Positions 17,776-29,310 are shown, counted from the first letter of the stretch. The stretch is DNA of 64,000 nt from Marinobacter azerbaijanicus (GCF_030250645.1 NZ_JASSVS010000001.1:682001-746000), one strand, 5' to 3'. The notes: generated by a model from the letters alone, not told the origin. Translations and numbers: made by a program.

Positions 17776-18354
17776 ATGGCATTTGAACTTCCCGCACTGC
17801 CCTATGAAAAGAACGCACTGGAACCGCACATCTCTCAGGAGACTCTTGAGTACCATTACGGTAAGCACCACAACACGTACGTTACCAAGCTCAATGGCCT
17901 GATCGAAGGCACGGACAACGCAAACAAGTCCCTCGAAGACATCATCAAGAGCGCCAGTGGCCCGCTGTTCAACAACGCAGCCCAGGTATGGAACCATACC
18001 TTCTACTGGCACTGCATGAGCCCCAATGGTGGTGGTGAGCCAACCGGCGCTGCCAAGGAAGCCATCGAAAAGGCATTCGGCTCATTCGAAGACTTCAAGA
18101 AAGAATTCAACGACAAAGCCACCAACAACTTCGGCTCAGGCTGGACCTGGCTGGTGAAGAAGCCCGACGGCAGCGTTGGCATTGTTAATACCAGTAACGC
18201 CGAAACACCGCTGACAACCGCGGACAAGGCAGTTCTGACAGTAGATATCTGGGAGCACGCGTACTATATCGATTATCGCAACTCCCGTCCGAACTATCTG
18301 GAAGCCTTCTGGAAGCTGGTAAACTGGGATTTCGTGAACGAAAACCTGGCGTAA
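17776..18354 (+). CDS. sodB: iron superoxide dismutase
   Basis: A 192-residue cytosolic Fe-SOD that disproportionates superoxide. Metal ligands are His27 (EYHYGKHH), His74 (VWNHTFYW) and the C-terminal DIWEHAYYIDY pair (Asp and His). Gln70 in AAQVWNH and the length fit the iron rather than manganese type. GGGAGAACGACCTC precedes ATG 17776. It is monocistronic, with a terminator at 18391. Confidence 0.95.
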   Translation: MAFELPALPYEKNALEPHISQETLEYHYGKHHNTYVTKLNGLIEGTDNANKSLEDIIKSASGPLFNNAAQVWNHTFYWHCMSPNGGGEPTGAAKEAIEKAFGSFEDFKKEFNDKATNNFGSGWTWLVKKPDGSVGIVNTSNAETPLTTADKAVLTVDIWEHAYYIDYRNSRPNYLEAFWKLVNWDFVNENLA

Positions 18355-18390
18355 TACTGCTTCGGATAGCCATTATCCAGGACGCCCAAG

Positions 18391-18419
18391 AAAACGCCCG
18401 CATGATCGCGGGCGTTTTC
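18391..18419 (+). terminator. Rho-independent terminator after sodB
   Basis: AACGCCCGC, short loop ATGATC, GCGGGCG, then TTTT. It lies 37 bp after the sodB stop. The remaining 230 bp before the next gene shows no feature I can support. Confidence 0.8.
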
Positions 18420-18648
18420 GTATTTGGGTACTTCTCCCGATTACCGTACGTTTTTGCGGACCAGAGAGACTTGCCACATTACAAATTGATACACCCGAAG
18501 CCTGAAATATCTGGAAAAATTGCCGATACTGAATGCAGTAAATTGAAACTGAACCATACTTGAAGACCAAAGACTCTACCGAGGGCCCTTTTGCCCCCCG
18601 GAAACGGGACGGGGCCTCGCTCAGCTGGAACGGATCAAACAGGCCTCC

Positions 18649-20709
18649 ATGCAAAATTCCTTTGAGGTAGAACATCGCCTGGGGTACCGGGTACTGAGAT
18701 GGGTATTGGCTGTCGCGCTGGTCACCGGAATTCTGGTTAGCACGATCCAGGTCATCCTTGATGCCCGACGCGTATCCAGCTCTCTTGATGAGCAAGCGCA
18801 GCAGACCATGGCACTGGTCAGGGATGCCTCAACACAGGCGGTGTTCAGCATCGATGCAGACCTGGCGCAACAGGTTGTTGATGGCCTGTTTGCCCAGGAA
18901 TCCATCCATATGGCTCGCATAATCCATCCGGATGGGGAACCACTTGGCAGCCGAGCCAGGCCACTCAGGGACAGCGCCTTTCGCCCATTGACCGATGCAA
19001 TCTTCGGTGATGAACGATCTTACCGCCAGGAACTCTCCCGGGGCGGCCAGTCCAGTGATGTCTACGGATACCTGGAACTACATTACGACACCGGCCCGAT
19101 TGCACTGACCTGGCTTGAGCGCGCCTCGGTAACATTCGCCTCCGGCATTGCCCTTGCAATTATCCTCGGCATGGCCCTGTTCGTAGTCTTTCACATGCTT
19201 CTCACACGCCCATTGCTGCGGATTGTCCAGTCCGTCAAGCAGGTTGATCCAGACCATCCGGACGATAACCTCATCCATCTGCCAAAGGGCCATCAGAGTG
19301 ACGAGCTCGGCCTCTGGGTCAACGCCACCAACAACCTCCTGGTCGCCATTGGTGACAGTCAGACCCGCCACCGGGAAGCGGAGGACCGGGTCAACCGGCT
19401 CTCCCGATACGACCAGCTCACCGGCCTGCCAAGCCGGGACACCTTTATGGAGCTGTTGCAGACGGACATCGATGAGGCCCGGGAGAGCAAGTCCGTCCTG
19501 TCTCTGTTCTGCTGCGGCATTGATGATTTCAAATCCATCAATGAACAATTCGGCTTCCGCACGGGTGATCTCATTCTACAGACCGTCGCTGACCGTCTGA
19601 CCCACAAACTCGGCGGCACCCGCTTCACCATTGCCCGCCTGGGCAGCGACCAGTTTGTGATCGTGGAAAAAGGGTTACGTGACGGATTTCAGGCGGCAGA
19701 CACCGCAGACCGTATCCTGGCATCCCTGAGCAATCCCATGACGTTCGACGACCAGACGGTCACCATGACGGCAACCCTGGGCATTGCCCTTTTCCCGGGC
19801 GATGCTGAAAAAGCCGACAGACTTCTGCAAAGCGCCGAACAGACCATGGCGCTGGCCAAGGAAAACGGGCAAAACTACTTCCAGTTTTATGTCGCCAGCG
19901 TCGACCGGGAAATTCGCGAGCGCAAGCAGCTCGAAAAGGACCTTTCCGGAGCCCTGAACAATCATCAGTTCCACCTTGTCTACCAGCCCCAGGTCAACCT
20001 GGAGACACGCCGGATTATCGGTGCCGAGGCACTCATTCGGTGGGAACATCCGCAAAGGGGCCTGATCCCACCAGACGAATTCATTCCCGTTGCCGAGGTG
20101 AACGGCAGCATCGTCGAAATTGGCCAATGGGTGCTCGACCAGGCCTGCTGGCAGGCAGCCCGCTGGGCCAGTGACGGCATGCCCCTGAGAATTGCCGTCA
20201 ACCTGTCCGCGGTTCAGCTTCGCCAGGACAACATTGTCGACGACATCATGGACACCCTGACACGACACAATATTCCAGCCGGTCGGCTGGAGCTGGAAGT
20301 CACCGAAACCAGCTTCATGACCAACCTCGAAGATGCTGTAGAGAAACTGAAACGCCTGCACAGGGCCGGTATCAGTATTGCGGTGGATGATTTCGGAACC
20401 GGTTACTCATCTCTGACTTACCTTAAGCGCATGCCGGTGCAACACCTCAAAATCGACAAGCAGTTTATTCGCGACCTGCTGATCAACGAAGAAGACACCA
20501 GGATCGCCAACACCATTATCGACCTGGGCAAGAGCCTGAACCTCACTGTTGTCGCCGAGGGCGTCGAAACAGCGGAACAGGAATACTATCTCGCCCAGAG
20601 GGGCTGCCAGCTTGCACAGGGGTATTTCTTCAGCAAACCGCTCAAACCACGTGAATTTGAGAAGTTTGTCGCCAGTTTTCACAGTAAAATCATGGAAAAT
20701 AATGCCTGA
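18649..20709 (+). CDS. membrane GGDEF-EAL c-di-GMP phosphodiesterase
   Basis: A 686-residue inner-membrane signalling protein. Two transmembrane helices (about 17-37 and 157-182) flank a periplasmic domain of about 120 residues, followed by a HAMP-like linker, GGDEF (about 255-415) and EAL (430-680). The cyclase signature is degenerate (RLGSDQF instead of GGDEF), so no diguanylate cyclase activity is expected. The EAL domain keeps EALIRW, EVTE, DDFGTGYSSL, IDKQFI, AEGVE and QGYFFSKP, so it should hydrolyse c-di-GMP. Start ATG 18649 has a weak ribosome-binding site. The ligand sensed is unknown. Confidence 0.88.
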   Translation: MQNSFEVEHRLGYRVLRWVLAVALVTGILVSTIQVILDARRVSSSLDEQAQQTMALVRDASTQAVFSIDADLAQQVVDGLFAQESIHMARIIHPDGEPLGSRARPLRDSAFRPLTDAIFGDERSYRQELSRGGQSSDVYGYLELHYDTGPIALTWLERASVTFASGIALAIILGMALFVVFHMLLTRPLLRIVQSVKQVDPDHPDDNLIHLPKGHQSDELGLWVNATNNLLVAIGDSQTRHREAEDRVNRLSRYDQLTGLPSRDTFMELLQTDIDEARESKSVLSLFCCGIDDFKSINEQFGFRTGDLILQTVADRLTHKLGGTRFTIARLGSDQFVIVEKGLRDGFQAADTADRILASLSNPMTFDDQTVTMTATLGIALFPGDAEKADRLLQSAEQTMALAKENGQNYFQFYVASVDREIRERKQLEKDLSGALNNHQFHLVYQPQVNLETRRIIGAEALIRWEHPQRGLIPPDEFIPVAEVNGSIVEIGQWVLDQACWQAARWASDGMPLRIAVNLSAVQLRQDNIVDDIMDTLTRHNIPAGRLELEVTETSFMTNLEDAVEKLKRLHRAGISIAVDDFGTGYSSLTYLKRMPVQHLKIDKQFIRDLLINEEDTRIANTIIDLGKSLNLTVVAEGVETAEQEYYLAQRGCQLAQGYFFSKPLKPREFEKFVASFHSKIMENNA

Positions 20710-20753
20710 TTACCCATCCACCTAACTGATCCCCAAGCCCGCAAGGAGTCGCC

Positions 20754-21341
20754 ATGGGAACCACGCTGATCGGCCTCATTGTTATTGCCGTTGCTGTTGT
20801 CTACATCGTTTTTATCTACAACCGTCTGGTCTCCCTGCGTAACCAGTTCAAGAACGGATTTGCCCAGATTGATGTCCAGCTGCAGCGCCGCCATGACCTC
20901 ATTCCGAACCTGGTCGAAGCCGCCAAGGCGTACCTTTCCCACGAGCGCAACACCCTCACCGAAGTGATGGAAGCCCGCAACAACGCCGTCAGTGCCCAGA
21001 AAGATGCTGCCGGCGACCCTGCGGACGGCGGTAAGATCCAGCGCCTTGGCAGTGCCGAGAACATGCTGTCCAAGGCCCTTGCCAACTTTTATGCGGTGGC
21101 GGAAAACTATCCGGAGCTGAAAGCCAACGAGACCATCCAGCAGCTGATGGAAGAGCTCTCCAGCACTGAAAACCGGGTTTCGTTTGCGCGCCAGGCGTAC
21201 AACGATGGCGTGATGAGCTACAACATCTTCCGCGAACAGTTCCCGAACAACATTGTGGCCGGGCTGTTCGCGTTCAAGCCTTCCTCCCAGCTGGAGCTGG
21301 AATCCCCTGAGGCCCGCCAGGCACCCAAAGTCGCCTTCTGA
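20754..21341 (+). CDS. lemA: LemA family protein
   Basis: A 195-residue LemA protein: an N-terminal membrane helix (about 3-22) followed by an exposed helical bundle. Family-typical stretches are YNRLVSLRNQFKNGFAQIDVQLQRRHDLIPNLVE and the later AYNDGVMSYNIFREQFPNN. The biochemical role of LemA is not settled; members commonly sit next to M48 proteases or membrane-repair genes. The next gene starts 11 bp downstream and encodes an M48 protease, so the two are an operon. AAGGAGTCGCC precedes the start. Confidence 0.9.
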   Translation: MGTTLIGLIVIAVAVVYIVFIYNRLVSLRNQFKNGFAQIDVQLQRRHDLIPNLVEAAKAYLSHERNTLTEVMEARNNAVSAQKDAAGDPADGGKIQRLGSAENMLSKALANFYAVAENYPELKANETIQQLMEELSSTENRVSFARQAYNDGVMSYNIFREQFPNNIVAGLFAFKPSSQLELESPEARQAPKVAF

Positions 21342-21352
21342 GACCGGTTGCC

Positions 21353-23323
21353 ATGGCACATCCCGGATTTTTCCAACGTCAGGCCAGTGCCCGCCGCAAC
21401 ACCGGGCTGCTGGTGCTGCTGTTTCTCACTGCAGTGGCCTTAATCACGCTTGCCGTCTGTCTGGTGGGCTTTCTGGTCACCCGCAGCGAATATACCGGGT
21501 TGTCGTTTGCAGACTGGCTGCTGAGCCGCCACGGCCTGTTAACCGCACTTGCTGTCGTCGCCCTGATCGGTATTGGCTCTCTGATCCGCTGGGCGGACCT
21601 GTCGGGAGGTGGCGAACGGGTCGCAAAGATGGTCGGTGCAAGGGCCATTGCGCCGGACACCAGCGATTCCGACGAACGCAGGCTCCGCAACATTGTGGAG
21701 GAAATGTCCATCGCCAGCGGCATCAGCGTACCGGAACTCTATGTCATGGACCACGAAACCGGCATCAACGCCTTTGTGGCGGGTTATACACCTGGCGAAG
21801 CTGTCATGGTGGTGACCCATGGCGCCCTGACCCAACTTACCCGTGACGAGCTCCAGGGAGTCGTAGGGCACGAGTTCAGCCATGTACTGAATGGCGACAT
21901 GCGCCTGAATGTACGGTTGATCGCCATACTGGCCGGCATCCTGATGATCGGGCAGATTGGCGCTTTCCTATTGAGAATCTCATTCCATCGAACCCACCTC
22001 TCCGCCCGGTCATCCCGGGACCGTCGGGGCCAGGCCATCTTCGGGCTGGTGGGGCTGGCACTGCTGGTCATCGGTTATGTAGGGGTGTTTTTTGGCAGGC
22101 TGATCCAGTCCGCGGTGTCCAGGCAGCGGGAAATGCTTGCCGATGCGTCCTCGGTGCAGTTCACCCGCAACCCTGAGGGCATTGCCGGAGCCCTGTTCAA
22201 GATCGGCCTCAAAGGTGGATATCTGGATACCACCAGTCATGCCAGCGACATGAACCATATGTGCTTTGGGGAAAGCACCCGCATGAAATTCGCAGCACTG
22301 CTGGCGTCACACCCACCGATACAGGAACGCATCGAAACCATTCAGCCGGGTATGTTCGCCCGCCTCCGCAGCCGTCTGCGGGACAGCGAGCCCGAAAGCA
22401 CCCTGCGGACCATGGGCGCCCCCTCCCCCGCAGTCAGCGGAACAACTGCACGTGAAGCCGTATCAGGGTTCAGTGCGGGCGTCAGTGCAGCAACATCCCC
22501 CCTGAACACACAACAAGAACAGACACTTTCCAGCTCGGTTGGCACGGTCAACAGGCGCAGTGAAGACTACGCCGTGAATCTGCTCAACAGGCTGCCATCC
22601 ACCTTCCGTAACCTGCTCTATACCCGGGCCGGCGCTATCCAGCTGTGCTATGCGCTGCTGGTATACCAGTTGCCCGAGCAGATCCAGCAGGAGCGGCTGT
22701 CACTGCTGACCGGCCAGTCGCCCTTCGCCCCCAACCACGATCTGCTGGAAAAGCTTGTACCGGCCCTGGCAGCGCTGGGCAACGCGGTGCGCTTTCCAGC
22801 CCTGGAGCTGGCCATGCCGGCCCTGCGCAAACTGGACCCGGAGGAGCGCCGGCTGCTGACAGGAAACACGGAAATACTGATCAGGGCAGACAATCGACTC
22901 AGCCTTTTTGAGCTGGCCATGCACACATTCCTTCGTCGCCACCTGGCGGAGGATTCCGCGCGGGTGGTTCCCGTTCGCCACCGCAGCTACCGACCAGTCG
23001 TCAAGGAACTACAGGTGTTATTCAGCCTGATGGCAAGGGCGGGTGCCGACGACGTCGCCGCCAGTCGGGCGCTCTTCAATGAGGCAATAGCGGGCTTTAC
23101 AACGGGACCGACAAAACCGGAACTGCTGGAGACGGTATCCATCAAGAGCCTGAGGAAGGCACTTATCGAACTGAACAGTCTGTCACCACTGCTCAAACCA
23201 GGCATTCTCGACGCCTGTGGACACTGCGTTCTTGCGGACGGACAGATCAGAACCACAGAGTACGAATTGATTCGCCTGGTGGCGGACCAGTTGGATTGCC
23301 CGATGCCGCCACTCCAGGCCTGA
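21353..23323 (+). CDS. M48 family membrane metalloprotease (HtpX-like, long C-terminal extension)
   Basis: A 656-residue zinc metalloprotease. Membrane helices lie at about 18-42, 60-80, 182-204 and 225-248. The zinc motif is His173-Glu174-x-x-His177 in VGHEFSHVLNGD, with the third ligand expected in the REMLADASSVQF stretch (Glu). HtpX is about 290 residues; here about 350 further residues follow, soluble and helical, including a region resembling a terB-like or heat-repeat fold (not recognised). It probably degrades misfolded membrane proteins, with LemA as partner. The gene converges on gspD 19 bp downstream. Confidence 0.85.
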   Translation: MAHPGFFQRQASARRNTGLLVLLFLTAVALITLAVCLVGFLVTRSEYTGLSFADWLLSRHGLLTALAVVALIGIGSLIRWADLSGGGERVAKMVGARAIAPDTSDSDERRLRNIVEEMSIASGISVPELYVMDHETGINAFVAGYTPGEAVMVVTHGALTQLTRDELQGVVGHEFSHVLNGDMRLNVRLIAILAGILMIGQIGAFLLRISFHRTHLSARSSRDRRGQAIFGLVGLALLVIGYVGVFFGRLIQSAVSRQREMLADASSVQFTRNPEGIAGALFKIGLKGGYLDTTSHASDMNHMCFGESTRMKFAALLASHPPIQERIETIQPGMFARLRSRLRDSEPESTLRTMGAPSPAVSGTTAREAVSGFSAGVSAATSPLNTQQEQTLSSSVGTVNRRSEDYAVNLLNRLPSTFRNLLYTRAGAIQLCYALLVYQLPEQIQQERLSLLTGQSPFAPNHDLLEKLVPALAALGNAVRFPALELAMPALRKLDPEERRLLTGNTEILIRADNRLSLFELAMHTFLRRHLAEDSARVVPVRHRSYRPVVKELQVLFSLMARAGADDVAASRALFNEAIAGFTTGPTKPELLETVSIKSLRKALIELNSLSPLLKPGILDACGHCVLADGQIRTTEYELIRLVADQLDCPMPPLQA

Positions 23324-23342
23324 ATTCCAGCCTGACCAACAA

Positions 23343-25289
23343 TCAGTTGGCCTGGGGCTGGAACAGGGAGTCCTTGGTAGGAGGGCTGTCCGGATCCGGC
23401 AAGCCCAGCTTTTTGCGAACCCCCAGGTTGATTTCCCAGAGGCTCTGGAACTTCTCATCCGTAGCCGCAATGGCATCGGCCTTGCCGAGCATAATGGTCG
23501 GGCGCAGGAACACCAGCAGGTTCCGCTTCACACGGCGCTCAGACTCAGACGAAAACAGACGCCCCAGAACCGGAATGTCGCCCAGCAGGGGCACTTTGCT
23601 TTTGTTGATCTGAAAATCGTCGGTAGTCAGGCCGCCAAGAACAATGGTTTCACCATCGTCGGCCAATACCGTGGTCTTGATCTCCCGCTTGTTGGTGATG
23701 ATGTCCGAGGCAGACTCGACACTGTCGCCGATATTTTCGGTGGTTTGTTCAACCACCAGGCGCACGAGCCCGTCAGCGCTGATGGTTGGCGTGACTTTCA
23801 GTGTCAGGCCGATATCGCGCCGTTCAATGGTGGTGAACGGATTGGTGGTGCCATCGCCGGTAACGGTGGACTGTCCGGTCCGGAAGGGGACGTTCTGGCC
23901 GACGACGATCTCGGATTCCTGGTTATCCAGAGTAATGATACTGGGCGTGGACAACAGGTTTGCGGCGGCAGACGTGGACAGCGCCTGCAACAGGACACCC
24001 CAGGAAATACCATCCTCGTTGCGCTGACCCGCCCCCAGGGTAATACCCCCGACAGCAGGCTGGATGAACGAATCCGAAAGGATGGCACCAAGCACATCCC
24101 CAAGACTGCGGCCGACGTTATTGAAATTGGTGCCGGCCACTGGCGTGGACTCACCCGACTCATCCCCAACGGCAAGCTGAACACCCAGATCCTGACCCAG
24201 CTCATCGCTGATCTCGACAATGGCTGCTTCAATCATCACCTGGGCGCGGCGAACATCCAGAGCCTGAACGATCATCTCGGCTTCCTGCATCATTGACGGC
24301 TCACCGCGCACCACAAGCGCGTTCAGGCCCTCATCGGCAAACACCGTAAAGCCGGTACTGCGCCCACCCCCGGAGGCACCACTGCCACTGCTGCCTCCCG
24401 ATGACTCCTTGGCAACCTCACCCATCACACCTTTGAGAATCTCGGTCAGGTTTTCGGCATCAGCATGGCTCAGGCGGATAACCTTGGTGGTGCCGCCAGT
24501 GGCAGAGGGCTGATCAAGTTTGGTGATCAGAGCGCGCATCTTGTCGCGGAAGGTTTCATCGCCGCGAAGAATCAGCCGGTTACTGCGCTCGTCTGCTGTC
24601 ACGCTGTATTTGCGAGCCGCATTCTCTCCGCCGCTACGCCCGAGTTCATCTGGCGCCAGTTCCTGCAGCAACTCGACCATGTCACCAACCCAGGCCTCCT
24701 CAAGCTGGATCACTTCCACTTCGTATTTCGAAGGGCTATCCAGCTCCCTCACAATCTGTTCAATCCGGCGGATATTGGACGAGTGATCACTGACAATCAG
24801 GGCATTGGCAGCCGCCACACCGGCGAGATGGCCGTATTTGGCAACCAGGGGGCGGAGGATAGGCACCAGCTCCAGGGCGTTGGCGTTGTCAATCTGGATC
24901 ACCCGGGTAATCAGTTGTTCCGAAGGTATCTCCGTAAATCGGTCCAGCGATTCGGCAGACTGCTTTGCATCCACCTGCTGCACCACCTTGATCACTTCCT
25001 CTCCGGGGATGGCCGTAAAGCCGTGCACCTGCAGTACCGCAAGAAACAGATCGTAAATTTCATCCTTGTTCATGGGGGCACTGGACAGCACTGTCACCTT
25101 GCCCTTTACCCGCGGGTCCACGACAAAGCTGTAACCGGTAATGTCTGCCACCTGGGTCACGAAAGCACGGATATCGGCATCCTTGAGGTTCAGCCGCCAG
25201 GTTTCTTCCTGCCCGTAGGCAACGGACATCAGGGGCAACAACAGGGCTACAACGAAAGCCCGGAATAATCTGGATCTGTGGTTAAGCAT
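23343..25289 (-). CDS. gspD: type II secretion system secretin GspD
   Basis: A 648-residue outer-membrane secretin that forms the exit channel of the type II secretion system. A signal peptide ends near Gly26. N0 (ETWRLNLKDADIRAFVTQVADITG) and repeated N1-N3 domains (VIQIDNANALELVPILRPLV, KVIRLSHADAENLTEILKGV) are followed by the secretin core, with VGQNVPFRTG and the C-terminal LGGLTTDDFQINKSKVPLLGDIPVLGRLF. A Ser/Gly-rich insert (about residue 305) lies in N3. It is the last gene of a gspN-gspC-gspD operon; gspE to gspM are not in this window. Confidence 0.93.
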   Translation of the reverse strand: MLNHRSRLFRAFVVALLLPLMSVAYGQEETWRLNLKDADIRAFVTQVADITGYSFVVDPRVKGKVTVLSSAPMNKDEIYDLFLAVLQVHGFTAIPGEEVIKVVQQVDAKQSAESLDRFTEIPSEQLITRVIQIDNANALELVPILRPLVAKYGHLAGVAAANALIVSDHSSNIRRIEQIVRELDSPSKYEVEVIQLEEAWVGDMVELLQELAPDELGRSGGENAARKYSVTADERSNRLILRGDETFRDKMRALITKLDQPSATGGTTKVIRLSHADAENLTEILKGVMGEVAKESSGGSSGSGASGGGRSTGFTVFADEGLNALVVRGEPSMMQEAEMIVQALDVRRAQVMIEAAIVEISDELGQDLGVQLAVGDESGESTPVAGTNFNNVGRSLGDVLGAILSDSFIQPAVGGITLGAGQRNEDGISWGVLLQALSTSAAANLLSTPSIITLDNQESEIVVGQNVPFRTGQSTVTGDGTTNPFTTIERRDIGLTLKVTPTISADGLVRLVVEQTTENIGDSVESASDIITNKREIKTTVLADDGETIVLGGLTTDDFQINKSKVPLLGDIPVLGRLFSSESERRVKRNLLVFLRPTIMLGKADAIAATDEKFQSLWEINLGVRKKLGLPDPDSPPTKDSLFQPQAN

Positions 25290-25321
25290 CTGGCGTTCTT
25301 ATCCTGTATTGGTAAATCCGA

Positions 25322-26185
25322 TCAGCGCCACTGTTCAGGTATGGCATAGCTTACGGTCAGAATGGATCCGTCCCGTTCAATTTCAATTTCAATTTCCAGT
25401 TGTGGCTCCGACCGCCAATTCTCAAGCAGCCCAACGTCCTGCTGAAGGTCTCCCAGGCGCTGGCCGTTGACGGCGGTGATTACATCACCGGCCCTGAGGC
25501 CGACAGCGTTCAGCATGGCGCTCGAGCCATCGTAAACATACCCCGAGCTGCCGTCATTGCCCGCCAGGCTCAGGCCATAAGGAGCCAGTGCAGCAGCCCC
25601 CTGGGACTCCAGCTGTTCCCGGGCACCACTCAGGAACTGCTCGGGGGACGTCGCTTCCGCCACTTCCTCCACGTCCTCAATCAGGTCGGATGACATCTCG
25701 TCATCAAATGTCAGGCTTTCATACTGGCCGTTCCGGCGAATCAGAACCCGGCCAGGCTCCACTTCGGAAAGCTCCGCGTTGCCTGGCAACACGTCCCCCA
25801 CGCGATAATGCTCTGTTACGCCATTGCTTCCCGCCACTATAGCACCGGAGTCTTCCGGGCGCTCTGCTACCATCACACCTTCAAGCCTCAGGTTGAGCCT
25901 TGTCTCCGGCGCTGAACGGCGAACCACCTCAGCCACTCTCGCCTGTTCGGCAGACCTGCCGAAGAATTCGTAGGCCGCCATGGGCTGCAGGCGCCCGGAG
26001 GCTGCCTCCATTCCATTGCCGGCGGAGGGTGACGAAGCCATGGCAACCGGGCGCTCGTCCCACGCAATCAGCCAGGTAGTCTGTGCCAGCACCAGAGCAA
26101 GATAAACCACCAATCCGGTCAGGAGCAGATTGGCCAGCAGTCGCGGAATTCTGCGACTGCCTGACATGGACGCCAGGGCGATCAC
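25322..26185 (-). CDS. gspC: type II secretion system inner-membrane protein GspC
   Basis: A 287-residue bitopic protein linking the inner-membrane platform to the secretin. One transmembrane helix (about 18-38) is followed by the HR domain (LRLEGVMVAERPEDSGAIVAG, about 100-165), which contacts GspD N0, and a C-terminal PDZ domain (GLRAGDVITAVNGQRLGD, about 205-280). The ATG overlaps the gspN stop as ATGA, indicating coupling. It fits between gspN and gspD in order and direction. Confidence 0.88.
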   Translation of the reverse strand: MIALASMSGSRRIPRLLANLLLTGLVVYLALVLAQTTWLIAWDERPVAMASSPSAGNGMEAASGRLQPMAAYEFFGRSAEQARVAEVVRRSAPETRLNLRLEGVMVAERPEDSGAIVAGSNGVTEHYRVGDVLPGNAELSEVEPGRVLIRRNGQYESLTFDDEMSSDLIEDVEEVAEATSPEQFLSGAREQLESQGAAALAPYGLSLAGNDGSSGYVYDGSSAMLNAVGLRAGDVITAVNGQRLGDLQQDVGLLENWRSEPQLEIEIEIERDGSILTVSYAIPEQWR

Positions 26186-26976
26186 AGCACACCTCCCGGA
26201 ATCAGGGGCTGCCTGACACGGAACACAACATCATCCGGTCCTGCGGAATCCGGCCAGGGCTGACCGGCCAGGTCCACCATGCGTTTGTATACCCGCAAAT
26301 CCATCATGCCATTCCAGCGGATTTCGGCATTCGCCGCAGGGCCGTCACCGCCCTGCTCCTCGACCACCAGTGCAATGCCTGCGTCAGTGGTGTCGAGAGT
26401 AGCACGCATGGGGGGAAAGTCTGCCCGCCCGACGCTGTTACCCATCGGCCAGGTAACTTCACCGCCTGCCCAGCGGCCAACCCCATCCGCTGTGGTGATG
26501 CGGCCATCCTGCCACGACAGTACCAGCTGATCGATGGTGACATCCCCCTCAATGACCGCCCCACCACTGCGGCGAATAAGATCCTCAAACTCGGCCACGG
26601 CCAGCCTTCCCCTCGCATTCAGGGTACCGGCGCCCTGCAAGCCCAGACTGACCCGGCCATCCACCGAGGACTGTTCCGACGCCAATGAAAAGCTTACTGG
26701 CAACGACTGACCAGAGACCGAGGGGTAACCCAGTTGCCACTCAAGCTGAACTGGGTAACCGGCCACGACGGCATTCGCGGCACCAGACCAGGCCTTGCCA
26801 TATACCTGCCTGACCTGGATTTCAGGGGGCAGCTGAACATGAGCCGAGGCCTGATGCCACAGCCATCCAGCGGGAACAAGAACCACCAGCGCAACAAGAT
26901 AAATCAGTACACCGACAAGGGTCATAAGAAACAGCTTGCCGGGTCGGAGAAAAGCTTTTGCGGGGGTTTCGCTCAT
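26182..26976 (-). CDS. gspN: type II secretion system protein GspN
   Basis: A 264-residue accessory T2SS protein with one N-terminal membrane helix (about 14-36) and a periplasmic beta-rich domain. Family-like stretches are VRQVYGKAWSGAA near the helix and GRLAVAEFEDLIRRSGG. GspN is present in only some T2SS loci; its placement before gspC on the same strand supports the call. The N-terminal start with SETPAKAFLRPGK is accepted as there is no better ATG. Confidence 0.8.
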   Translation of the reverse strand: MSETPAKAFLRPGKLFLMTLVGVLIYLVALVVLVPAGWLWHQASAHVQLPPEIQVRQVYGKAWSGAANAVVAGYPVQLEWQLGYPSVSGQSLPVSFSLASEQSSVDGRVSLGLQGAGTLNARGRLAVAEFEDLIRRSGGAVIEGDVTIDQLVLSWQDGRITTADGVGRWAGGEVTWPMGNSVGRADFPPMRATLDTTDAGIALVVEEQGGDGPAANAEIRWNGMMDLRVYKRMVDLAGQPWPDSAGPDDVVFRVRQPLIPGGVL

Positions 26977-27049
26977 ACAGTGTCACAAAGATAGATGGCC
27001 GGTTGCCGAGTCTAACAAAGCCATTTCGCAAGTTCATGACAAAAAAACA

Positions 27050-27087
27050 AAAAACCCCGCGTCAGTGTGAACCGACGCGGGGTTTTT
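27050..27087. terminator. bidirectional Rho-independent terminator
   Basis: AAAAACCCCGCGTC with a perfect complement and a 10-nt loop, giving T runs on both strands. It lies between the groEL stop and the gspN start and should end the groES-groEL transcript. Confidence 0.85.
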
Positions 27088-27143
27088 ATGGGTTTATGGG
27101 GCCATTCCTCAAAAAATGAGAAATGATCCGGGTCAGGCAGGCA

Positions 27144-28814
<1,671 letters not shown>

Positions 28815-28861
28815 TTAAACCCAATTCAATCGTTCAATCGGATTGCTGCGCAACCGAGTGT

Positions 28862-29149
28862 TTACTCGAGAACGCCGAAAATGTCGTTTTCGCTCATGAT
28901 GAGCAGGTCTTCACCGTCAACCTTCACGGTATTTCCGGCGTACTGTCCAAAGACCACGGTGTCACCCACCTTGACCGCAAGAGCACGGGTCTCGCCATTG
29001 TCGAGGATACGGCCATTACCAACGGCGATCACCTCGCCCTGGGACGGCTTCTCCTTGGCATTGCCCGGCAGCACGATGCCACCAGCTGTTTTCTCTTCTT
29101 CTTCCTTACGGCGCACGACAACACGATCGTGTAGCGGACGAATTTTCAT
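28862..29149 (-). CDS. groS: co-chaperonin GroES
   Basis: A 95-residue heptameric lid of Gro[31 protein letters not shown] is the N-terminus with the mobile loop. GGAGATATCGAGCA precedes the ATG. It is the first gene of the groES-groEL operon. A sigma32-type promoter lies at 29265-29292 and a 22-nt perfect hairpin sits in the leader at 29196-29217. Confidence 0.97.
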   Translation of the reverse strand: MKIRPLHDRVVVRRKEEEEKTAGGIVLPGNAKEKPSQGEVIAVGNGRILDNGETRALAVKVGDTVVFGQYAGNTVKVDGEDLLIMSENDIFGVLE

Positions 29150-29195
29150 TGCTCGATATCTCCAATGTCAGGTTAGGTTTGGCAATGATGGTTGC

Positions 29196-29217
29196 GTTAA
29201 AAGCCGGGGCTTTTAAC
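29196..29217 (-). other. hairpin in the groES 5' leader
   Basis: GTTAAAAGC / GCTTTTAAC stem (9 bp) with a CCCG loop, 47 nt before the groES start. It could be a leader structure comparable to the groES leader RNA motif reported in pseudomonads; this is inference only. Confidence 0.5.
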
Positions 29218-29264
29218 CAACTGTTTTACAGCGGTTATTGACCCGCAGCGAACTTGTGAGACCT

Positions 29265-29292
29265 ATGTGGGGGTGGCGTATTCGTTTTCAAT
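29265..29292 (-). promoter_or_regulatory. sigma32 (heat-shock) promoter of groES-groEL
   Basis: On the minus strand ATTGAA (29287-29292), a 14-bp spacer and CCCCACAT (29265-29272), close to the CTTGAA / CCCCATNT heat-shock consensus with an allowed spacing. Confidence 0.65.
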
Positions 29293-29310
29293 ACTTGGCG
29301 AAAAAAATTT

